Below, one piece after another: positions 1-7,800 of a stretch of DNA of 40,061 nt. Every line of letters starts with the position of its first letter. The first letter of the stretch is position 1. The position numbers and the translations under genes are program-made. The notes below the pieces were generated by a model, which ran no database searches, had not been told where the DNA came from, and was given only the letters and a program-made list of their open reading frames with translations. Source of the DNA: an uncultured Verrucomicrobia subdivision 3 bacterium. Lineage in GTDB: Bacteria; Verrucomicrobiota; Verrucomicrobiia; Limisphaerales; DASXHY01. Location: positions 1-40,061 of the forward strand of contig CALBZA010000077.1 in assembly GCA_937890005.1 (NCBI GenBank), in the 5' to 3' direction.

Positions 1-509
1 TTCACACGTTGCTGCGCTTACCCACTGGCATCTTTTACGCGCAAGGCGTGAAGGCGAACGTCCTGTTCTTCGACCGCAAACCGGCGCAGGAAAAGCCGTG
101 GACGGAGAAGCTCTGGATTTACGACCTACGGACGAACATGCATTTCACGCTCAAAGAAAATCCGCTGAAGCGGAGTGATCTGGATGATTTCTTGGAGTGC
201 TATTTTGGGCAGAATGACAGCAATGTGGCTGCGGCGTCCCGCCGCAGTTCTGCTGGGGAACAGAGGCGGGACGCCTCTGCCACGTTGAACCGCCACAAGC
301 GCAAAGAAAGTGAGCGGTTCAAATGCTTCACCTACGACGAATTGCTCAAGCGCGACAAAGTGAACCTCGACATCTTCTGGTTGAAGGACGAGGCGCTCGA
401 AGAATCGGCGAATCTTCCGCCGCCGGAGATCATCGCTGAGGAAATTGCCCAAGAACTTGAAGCGGCACTCGAACAGTTCGCTACCATTGCGGAGGATTTG
501 AAGCGCTGA
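1..509 (+). CDS. hsdM: Type I restriction-modification methyltransferase (M) subunit, C-terminal part, 5' truncated by window edge
   Basis: This is the 3' end of an adenine-methyltransferase subunit of a type I restriction-modification system; the 5' part lies outside the window. The frame is open from the first bases, so the TTG at 9 is only an apparent start. The segment LRLPTGIFYAQGVKANVLFF is characteristic of the region of HsdM just after the catalytic NPPF motif. The later stretch, with KRKESERFKCFTYDELLKRD and NLDIFWLKDE, is the usual HsdM C-terminal region, followed by a short helical end. Between these, codons for about 22 residues (roughly DNA 223-290) are rich in Ala, Arg and Ser. 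They are absent from the family pattern as I know it and coincide exactly with a pair of palindromes, so they look like an in-frame insertion. No hsdS or hsdR follows; the next gene is convergent. Whether the enzyme is active cannot be judged from this fragment. Confidence 0.88.
   Translation, partial: HTLLRLPTGIFYAQGVKANVLFFDRKPAQEKPWTEKLWIYDLRTNMHFTLKENPLKRSDLDDFLECYFGQNDSNVAAASRRSSAGEQRRDASATLNRHKRKESERFKCFTYDELLKRDKVNLDIFWLKDEALEESANLPPPEIIAEEIAQELEAALEQFATIAEDLKR
229..279. repeat. Paired REP-like palindromes inserted inside hsdM
   Basis: Two perfect 8-bp stems with 3-nt loops lie 13 bp apart. The first is CTGCGGCG-TCC-CGCCGCAG (229-247) and the second is CAGAGGCG-GGA-CGCCTCTG (261-279). 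Their cores GGCGTCCCGCC and GGCGGGACGCC are reverse complements of each other, so the pair forms an inverted, REPIN-like doublet. It lies inside an open reading frame without breaking it. Confidence 0.75.
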
Positions 510-614
510 CGAACTTCCGGGGATTTACCGAACGCAGAAGGTCAATCTGAGAGTATCGCGAAAGGAAGTTTGAGTTCTTCCATCGGTCGGCCACCCACTC
601 TCACCGCGTCCCTC

Positions 615-1643
615 TCACTCCTTTTTCTCAACCGTGGCCGATTCAGCTTTCGGGGATGTCGGAATGGAATTGGTGGTTTCGGTGGAAATGACGGGCTGAT
701 CAACGTGGTTGGTGCCGGATTCGCGTTCGGTGATGTTTCGGATGAGGCGGGCTTTCAAATCGGCGTAGGTCGGGTCGGTCACGAGGTTGAGATGGGAGCG
801 GGCTTCGGCGAATTGGCCGGCCATTGTTCTGATCCGCGCAAAATGGATCTGAACTCCTTCGCGCTGGATGGCGTCGGACGCAAGGTTGAACGCGTTGGTC
901 CAGGCCTGCAACGCGTCGTTGGTTCGAAGCGGTTTGATGCCGTAGTAGGACTGGGCAACATCGGAGGCGAGAAGGAAATTGGTGGGATCGAGCCGCATCG
1001 CGTTGCTGTAAAGACCCATCGCTTTGTCGAAAACCTGCTGCTCGCTGATGTTGTAAAATTCGCGGGCGTCCTTTCGGAAGAGAAACACCGTGGTGCCGAA
1101 GTTGTGGTAGTAAACCGGCTCGGTGGGATCGAGTGAAATGGCTTTCTCATAATAGGCGAATGCGTTGGTGATGCCGCCGTTGTGACCGTGATAGTTTGCA
1201 AGGTTGTTCCAGACGGCGGGATTGGTCGGTGCAAGTTCACGCGCTTTTTCGAGATGCACGAAGGCGTCCGATTCTTCGCCGATGTCCGACAGGAAACTGG
1301 CGTAGGCGAGACGGGCCTCGGCGTGGTCGGGATGACGTTTGATGAATTGATCGTAAGCGGTTCGAACCGTGTCGAGGCGTCGTCGAATCCGGATGTTCAG
1401 TTGCTCGCGCGGGATTCCGGCTCCGGCGGCGGTGAATTTTTCGTTCTCAACAATCCAGCCGTCGATCTCCTCCAACGCTGCATCGTCCGCCTCCTGAAGC
1501 TTCTTCAGTTCGGCTTCGACCGGATCGTTTGTGGAAGTGATGTTGACCGAGATGCCGCTTGCCTCCGCGATCAGGTTGCTGGTGGCGGCCAGGGCGTTGG
1601 TGGACAGCAGCGCGCTGACGAGGCCGAGGAAAAGCGTTTTCAC
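615..1643 (-). CDS. Secreted tetratricopeptide-repeat protein
   Basis: A 342-residue protein with a short signal peptide (MKTLFLGLVSALLSTNALA), so it is probably periplasmic or secreted. Residues about 100-190 form at least two to three TPR units, with the usual A-x-LAY-x-F and W-x-NLA..Y-x-KAI-x-LDP spacing. Further helical repeats run to about residue 280, with another LDPTNF unit. The C-terminus is a low-complexity Thr/Ser/Glu/Lys tail. TPR arrays are protein-interaction scaffolds; no catalytic motif is visible and the partner is unknown. The gene is convergent with hsdM and separated by about 460 bp from the next minus-strand gene, so it is probably transcribed alone. The start at 1643 is supported by the clean signal peptide directly after it. 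Confidence 0.8.
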   Translation of the reverse strand: MKTLFLGLVSALLSTNALAATSNLIAEASGISVNITSTNDPVEAELKKLQEADDAALEEIDGWIVENEKFTAAGAGIPREQLNIRIRRRLDTVRTAYDQFIKRHPDHAEARLAYASFLSDIGEESDAFVHLEKARELAPTNPAVWNNLANYHGHNGGITNAFAYYEKAISLDPTEPVYYHNFGTTVFLFRKDAREFYNISEQQVFDKAMGLYSNAMRLDPTNFLLASDVAQSYYGIKPLRTNDALQAWTNAFNLASDAIQREGVQIHFARIRTMAGQFAEARSHLNLVTDPTYADLKARLIRNITERESGTNHVDQPVISTETTNSIPTSPKAESATVEKKE

Positions 1644-2109
1644 GCGGGCAAACTAGCACGGCCCGACATCAAGTCGAGGCGGCTGTTTCGGAACGGTTCA
1701 GAACGGACCAACTGAACATACGTACCGTTTTACCCGAACGGATTTTCAGGCGGAGCGGCAGTCAGCGGCAGCTCCGCCCTCCCGACAACGCGTAGGGCAA
1801 AGCTGCCGCTTTGCCCTATTCTCCGCACCGACTGGTGCGTTCCGTTCGTCAACGACATCGCACCAGAATCGATGAAACATTCAGCGAAATGTAATGCTCC
1901 CCAAATCGAACTTTGCGCTTTGAACCCCTGAACCGAGTTTATTGGGAAGAGGTTTTCAACTCAGAGCTCGTCTGTGTCACTTGTGACCCCCCACAGTGCT
2001 TTGAAACTTTCCAGCGATTTTACTCTTCGGGTTGCTGCGGCTGGTCTGCGACACAACCGCGCTCCATTCTCGAAAGACTCTCACCGTGTGGGCGTCCAGT
2101 TGCGTCCGT
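1644..2109. other. Gene-free interval with REP-like hairpins
   Basis: I find no convincing coding region in these 466 bp. A small plus-strand frame starting at 1913 runs into the next gene antisense and has no recognisable features. The only structure I see is the pair of hairpins at 1749-1818. The promoter of the TPR gene should lie in the left part, but I cannot point to one. Confidence 0.6.
1749..1818. repeat. Two adjacent hairpins, one with a perfect 11-bp stem
   Basis: Hairpin 1 pairs GGCGGAGC (1749-1756) with GCTCCGCC (1771-1778). Hairpin 2 is TAGGGCAAAGC-TGCC-GCTTTGCCCTA (1793-1818), a perfect 11-bp stem with a tetraloop. Neither is followed by a T-run on either strand, so a simple rho-independent terminator is unlikely. 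An intergenic repeat of the same style as the pair inside hsdM is more plausible. Confidence 0.7.
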
Positions 2110-3171
2110 TCAGAACGGCCAGTTGATGCCGGCGGAAAGATAGATCGCACCGCTGAGATCGAGTTTGGCCGAGCGTCCGCCCTTGTTGAACTCAGCTGAT
2201 CCGAGCGGCATGTACTGCGCGCTGAAATAAATGTCGCCGTTCCGGGTGGCGTGATAGGTAAGCGTCGCGTTCACGTAACCGCCATACAGCACATCCGACA
2301 CGTCGAAGCTGCCGCGGCTGCTGACATCGCCCCCGTCGATTTCGATCTCGTCGTCAAACTTGTATTCGCCGGTGATGAACCCAAGCGCGGGACCTGCGCT
2401 GAGGGCAAGGCCGAGCTTCGGATGAAGATCGAGAAAGAGCGACGGCCCGAGGCGAAATGCAAACAGCGTGGCATCCAGTTCATGTTTCCCGAATGCCGTC
2501 GCGTTCACGGAACCGGCGTCGGATTCGCTAAGAACATCGCTGTGGATGTTCCATCCGCCGGAGGGATTGCCCTGGTAACCGGGCGGTGGAAAGAAAGGAG
2601 TCGGCGGTCCGCCCAGGTCGGTGCTGTGAACGAAAGCCCGGCGTTGAGCCGTTCCAATCATCGAAAATTCCTGCGAGAAGTTCAGCGGCAGAAAACCAAA
2701 TCCGAACGCAAACCCCAGACGCATGCGATCCCAGCACCAGGGATAACCGCCGTATTCCATGTCGAATCCGATCTGGAAAGGCTCGTCTGATTTCCCCCTG
2801 CTGATCGCAGCGGCATCGAACTCGGTGGTGCGATGGAACGTCAGCGTCTGGGAGGCGGAATCGTATTGGGAATCGTTGTCGTAGCCCCAATTGGAAGTGA
2901 AGTCGTTCGCTGTGTTCGCCGGGTTTCGGATCACGTAACCGTCGTCGTATCGTCCGGGCCCGTAGTTTCCAACACCGAAGGAGGAGCCGGTCAGTTTGAA
3001 GTCGGCCTTTATGTTGAAGCCGACAACGGCGCCGACGCGAAAGTTCCTCACCCAGTTCGGATCATATTGTCCGTGCGCCGACAGGCTTAATCCGGTCAGC
3101 GCGCCAATGCCAACCATCCAACCCCACAGAAGATGATTCCTATCGGGACACTTGATGCGTTTCAGTTCCAT
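2110..3171 (-). CDS. Secreted, probable outer-membrane beta-barrel protein
   Basis: A 353-residue protein with a hydrophobic N-terminal export segment (about residues 13-35, cleavage plausible after SAHG). After it comes a body of alternating polar and aromatic/hydrophobic strands, rich in Gly, Asp and Tyr. The last strands (YGGYVNATLTYH, GDIYFSAQYMPLG, GAIYLSAGINWPF) have the amphipathic pattern of transmembrane beta strands, and the chain ends in Phe, the classic C-terminal residue of outer-membrane barrels. No named family is recognised; the barrel assignment is inference from pattern. It starts 6 bp after the stop of the DUF11-like gene upstream, so the two are almost certainly one transcript and may act together at the cell surface. 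Confidence 0.72.
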   Translation of the reverse strand: MELKRIKCPDRNHLLWGWMVGIGALTGLSLSAHGQYDPNWVRNFRVGAVVGFNIKADFKLTGSSFGVGNYGPGRYDDGYVIRNPANTANDFTSNWGYDNDSQYDSASQTLTFHRTTEFDAAAISRGKSDEPFQIGFDMEYGGYPWCWDRMRLGFAFGFGFLPLNFSQEFSMIGTAQRRAFVHSTDLGGPPTPFFPPPGYQGNPSGGWNIHSDVLSESDAGSVNATAFGKHELDATLFAFRLGPSLFLDLHPKLGLALSAGPALGFITGEYKFDDEIEIDGGDVSSRGSFDVSDVLYGGYVNATLTYHATRNGDIYFSAQYMPLGSAEFNKGGRSAKLDLSGAIYLSAGINWPF

Positions 3172-3177
3172 GGAGGC

Positions 3178-4605
3178 TCAGGGATTTTGGTAAATGATGT
3201 AAAAACGTGTGGGGCTCTCGCTCGGCTTGCTCACGGTTGCCGGCGGGCCATAATCCAGCCAGTAGGTCCAGTTGGCTGGAGCCACGATGGACGGGCGTAC
3301 CACCTTCGGGTTGCTGAACGAGGGATCTTCGCTGTAAACCACGGTGTAGGTACCGCCGTTCGTCGATGGAAATTCCAGCAGCCGGCCGTTGTCTCCCCAG
3401 AATGCGATGCGCGTGTAATTGGTCGCGCCCGCAACCGAGAGCGGCATCAGTCCGGGCGGCGGTGTCAGGTCAGCGGCGTTCGTCATGGCATTCGCCGTGA
3501 GCAGCACGTTGGTGAAGGTCTGATACGACGGAATTCGGAATTGCAGCAGAAGATCGACGGTCGCGCCGGCGGCAATGTTCGTCGGATAAACGACGAACGG
3601 CAGGCCGTTGTTCGTGCCGATTGCATTGAACAATCGGCTGGCGGACGGAATGTTTCCGACATTGATCCGCGCTGAGGGCACCGACGACGGAGACGCATTG
3701 GAAATGGCAATCTGCTGATCAAACACTCCCATCACGCCGTTAAAACGCTGGGTCGATATCACCGCGGCGACGAGTTCGTTTGTGAGAAATGGGAGGACAG
3801 AAAAGTTGGTGGAAGCCGTGTTGTTCGAGGGATCGGTATCCTGTATCCCGGCGTTCACGGTCGTGGTGAACACGAAATCAGCGGCGTTTGTGGCTTGAAC
3901 AGTGAAGTTGAATCGTTGCGAGCCACGGTTCGCTATTGTGCCTAGATTCAACACAGCCACACCGTTGGTGAACTGGTTGGGCGGAGCAACGGATCGAATC
4001 ACGGGACTGAACCGGTTGCTCAGCACGACTCCCGTTGCAGTGTTGGTGGCTCTGTTCGTGACGACGACGCCGAAAGTAATCCAATCATCCACATAAATCT
4101 CCGGACCTGGTCCGATGATGCTGACCGCCAGGTCGGATGGAATCGTCGGGGGATTTGTGGTCTGCGTCACGAGCGTTCTGCTCGCAAAGATGTTTGTCGC
4201 GTCACCGAGGAAAACATCGAAACGGTTTGTGACCGTCACGGCGTTGGTGGTTGCAACGGTCAAATCAATCCGTGCCGGAAGTCCGAACTGAAGATTCGGA
4301 ATCGTGATCACGAGAACCGGGCCGTCATTCGTGACCGTGCTGCCGGCGTAATTGTTGGAAACGGAAAGGACATTCAGCCAGGCGCCGGATGTCACAGTGC
4401 TCTCAACACGCACAAGCAAGGGACTGATAATGTCATTGGTGACGTGAAGCGTGTAGGTGAACGGTGTGTTGATCACGACGGACGTCGTGGACACCGTCGC
4501 TCCGAAACTGATCTGCGCCTCTGATCGAGCGACCATGCCGCAGATCGCCCAGGCGATCAGCACGCACAATCGGAAACGGGAAAAAGCCTTGAGTAAGTGC
4601 CGCAT
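3178..4605 (-). CDS. Secreted DUF11/CARDB-like adhesin-type protein with conserved C-terminal tail
   Basis: 475 residues. A signal peptide (about residues 1-30, ending near ARSEAQ) precedes Thr/Asn/Val-rich beta-sandwich repeats. At least two repeats resemble DUF11 or CARDB domains: about 35-150 (PFTYTLHVTN motif) and about 155-275 (DWITFGVVVTNRATNTATGV). A third similar stretch follows to about 390. The last 75 residues contain a YTVVYSED strand, an NWTYW core and the terminal TRFYIIYQNP. This closely resembles the tails of the GH9 protein and the subtilisin in this window. These are non-catalytic extracellular domains; surface binding or structural roles are inferred. The gene is first in a two-gene unit with the barrel-like protein. 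Confidence 0.75.
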   Translation of the reverse strand: MRHLLKAFSRFRLCVLIAWAICGMVARSEAQISFGATVSTTSVVINTPFTYTLHVTNDIISPLLVRVESTVTSGAWLNVLSVSNNYAGSTVTNDGPVLVITIPNLQFGLPARIDLTVATTNAVTVTNRFDVFLGDATNIFASRTLVTQTTNPPTIPSDLAVSIIGPGPEIYVDDWITFGVVVTNRATNTATGVVLSNRFSPVIRSVAPPNQFTNGVAVLNLGTIANRGSQRFNFTVQATNAADFVFTTTVNAGIQDTDPSNNTASTNFSVLPFLTNELVAAVISTQRFNGVMGVFDQQIAISNASPSSVPSARINVGNIPSASRLFNAIGTNNGLPFVVYPTNIAAGATVDLLLQFRIPSYQTFTNVLLTANAMTNAADLTPPPGLMPLSVAGATNYTRIAFWGDNGRLLEFPSTNGGTYTVVYSEDPSFSNPKVVRPSIVAPANWTYWLDYGPPATVSKPSESPTRFYIIYQNP

Positions 4606-4764
4606 TGTTCACCTTCGATAGGCCGCGACTGTATGCGAGCGTTTTAGTTCCTGTCCAGCAATGTTTTGAAATGCAGCCCGTCGGCGGACGCAATCGAATC
4701 GTCCCTGTGCAGCCAGACCAAGTTCCCCCACCCCGCCCCGCCGCGTTCGCATCAGGCGCCATCC

Positions 4765-4803
4765 AAAAAACAGAAAAGCAACGTCCGCCGAAACGAACGT
4801 TGC
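4765..4803 (-). terminator. Rho-independent terminator of the GH9 gene
   Basis: Read on the minus strand, a perfect 7-bp stem GCAACGT/ACGTTGC with a 12-nt loop is followed directly by TTTTCTGTTTTTT. It sits about 20 bp past the stop codon of the large GH9 gene, the right place and orientation for an intrinsic terminator. Confidence 0.85.
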
Positions 4804-4823
4804 CTCGCGGATTTGCAATGTGA

Positions 4824-7800
4824 CTACTGAATCCGAACGATCAGGTAAAAGCGCTGCGGCGGTTTCTCCGAATCTGACCACGCGGATGTGGTCGAAGTCG
4901 CCGTGATGCTGCTGTCGGCGTAAGTCCAGTTCGCATCGGACAAACTGTTCTTGTAAGCGATCCTGTAAACTGCGCCCGGCATGCTTGCCCAGGAAAGCCC
5001 GGGACCGGATGCAGTCATCGAAAGGTTAGGCCTGGCAACGGTGTTGCCGGCAATCCTCAACGTTGCGCTCGACGGAGATCCAGTCTCGTAACCTGAGTTC
5101 GCAGTGATCGTCGCGGCGACCGTTCGTCCACCGGAAATCTCTGCAGACAAACCGGGCGCCACATTCACAGTCGCCGAACTTGCCCCGGCGGGAATGTTCA
5201 CGACGTTGACGCCGATCACCGAACCAACCTCAGGCGTTCCCGCTCCAGCAGTGGCAGCGGGTGCGGAAGCGGTAGCGCTGTCGTTGAGCGAATATACAAC
5301 CGTCACCGCATCACTGAGCGATCCGGTTCGCTTGAATGTAAAAACACCAGGCACGTTCTCCGCCGCGGAACCATCCGCACCCGTGACCGTCACGATCGGA
5401 AGATCCGTTCCGCCGCCGTTTGAGTTGGTCGCTGCGGGATTGATCAGGCCCGCGGCATCCCATGTCGCACGTCCGCCATGCAGCGTGAAACTCATCCCGG
5501 TGACACTTTTCCCTTCAAGCCCGACATCCTTTGCGGGGACTTTCAATTGCACCCATTGTCCCGCAGCTGGAAGGTCCCCTGCTCGTTTGCGGCTCTGTGT
5601 GCCATCGACGCCATACGAGATGTTGTTCGCACCCCAATAAGCGCGATGTTCCCACGAATTTCCATCAAACCATTGCAACATCACTTCGCTCGGCGGATTC
5701 GCCGGGTCGAGGTAAATGTAGGTGTAAAGCACCATGCCCGGATCCACATTCAGGGTCGCCGTTGCGTCGCGGAAGTAATGTTGATGCGTTCCTGGAGCGA
5801 GGGCTGAATCGTGCGCCAATGAACCGGATGTCGGAGCCGGACTTCCATTGATCCAGTTCCAATCGTCGCCACCGTCGGTTCCAGCGATTGCACCGGCAGG
5901 CAATTCATCGTCCACCCAAACCACATTGGATGCGACAGCATCGAATTCAGTTGCCGCAAAAACCCGCCGCCCATCCGGCAGCTGCGCCTCGGCTTCGATC
6001 CATTGCCGCCCGTTGTTCTTTGGCGTGAACGTGTAGGTCTTGCCAAGGTACGGCTCGCCATCGCGCGTTTCCCACACGATGCGCGCATCGCTCAAATCAA
6101 GGCCTTCCGCCTGCAGCGAAAAAGTGATTGGGCCGGACAAGGTTCCAGGCGGAATCACAATCTGCGCCTGCGCTGATCGCCATGCCTGCGTCTTCAGTGA
6201 AGTCTGCGCGGCAAGAAATCCATACGTCGCCAGACTGCGCGCCTGAAGAAACGTCACGTATTCGGTACTCACGTTCCAACTGTCGGCCCAGCGATCGTAA
6301 AACGGATGCGGCGCATACGCGGCGTTGTCGCTCGGAAAAGTCAGCGCCGTCAGTGAACCCTGATAAAGATCAAGGTAGCTGAACCCGGATTGAATGTTTC
6401 CGATTGGCTGGCCGGTGGGAGGAATGATGCGGCGATCGTTCGCGGCATATTGGCTGACTGCGTCGCGTTCGCGTTTCCAGCCCATGCCGGTGACGTAGGA
6501 CATGTTCACCGGATTGTTGCCGCCTTCGAAATTCATGTTCGCAAGGATCGCCGTCATGTAATCCGGTTTCGGCTCGATCTGATATGCGACGGTGAGATCG
6601 AACGTTTGTTCCCCGGAGAAATACCAGCCCGCGCCGCGAACGCGTTTCGTGGCTTCGGGAAAGCTTGTGCCGTAGGCGTTCTGCTTCGACCAGAGCGCGT
6701 AATCGTCACCGGCCGCAAGTATCACCGCTTCGCATTTTGCGAGATAGGCTGCGTTCAACTGATGCGGTTGAAGCCGTCCGCTGCGCGCCGCAAAGGCGTA
6801 GTTTCGCACCGCATTGCCATAGGAAAGAAACAGCCGCCACCAGCCCCAGCGAAATGTCGCCGGATCGGTTGGGTCCGGAAACCATTCCATCAACTTTGCC
6901 TGATATTGCGGATCGCCCGTTGCGGCAAACATCGAAGCCGCCGCCCAGGCCAGTTCGTCATTGTCACCGAAGTCATCGCCGTAATGCGTGATCTTTTGAT
7001 AAATGCCGTTGCGCCCGTGCGCGGCGATTCCATTCATCAGAAACTGCCAGCCCAGCTGTGCCTTCTGCATGTAGATCGCGGCGGCCTGAGGATAGGCAGC
7101 CTTGAACGCGGGCGACGATGCAATCTCCGCCAGCGCTGCGACGGACGACGCGGTGGCGGTTGAAGTTTTTGGCCAGACCAGCTGCGGGTCGCCATTTTCA
7201 GGAAGCACATTTCCTTCGTATTCGCGATGGTGCGGATAAACGAGAAAGTAAAAGCCGCCGTCCGAGTCCTGCATTTTCGCAAGGAAATCCGCTTCCCATT
7301 TTGCCTCCTGCAACAAATCGCTGATGCCGTCGCCGCTCTCCGGAATGCCGAGATTGTCGAGCGACTTGACGCCGGGCAGGGAATCTACTGCGAACGTGAG
7401 GTAATGAATCAACGCCACGCTGTTGAGCGTGTACTTGCTGTAATCGCCGGCATCGTGATGTCCGCCTGACACGTCGATGGTTCCGATTCGGACGAAGGGA
7501 TAAAGCTGCGCGGATGGGCTTGTGAGTTTCGGTGCGGACGACTGCGGGTTGTCGGGATTCACGATGTTCGCGTATTCGGCGATCTTGCTCCATGTGAACG
7601 GAAATTCCGCTGCGGAAGTCGGAATGTTCGCCGCGCGAGTATGACAATCCGCATGTGTATGCCGCGTGAACGGCAGTGCGTTGCCCGTTCCGCAACGCTG
7701 ATGATACAGCCCCAGTGCGTAGGCACGCGCAAAGTTCATTGCCACGCCTTCGGTGATGTCGAACGGAAGCGACGCGCCCATTCCGGGAACGACGAGACGA

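Noticed and set aside
1..509. Complete phage-defence island at the left edge
   Set aside because: Only the hsdM end is visible; the next genes are unrelated and on the other strand, so no island can be claimed from this window.
1913..2143. Small Cys-rich plus-strand frame
   Set aside because: It runs into the barrel-protein gene antisense, has no recognisable start signal or domain, and cannot be supported.
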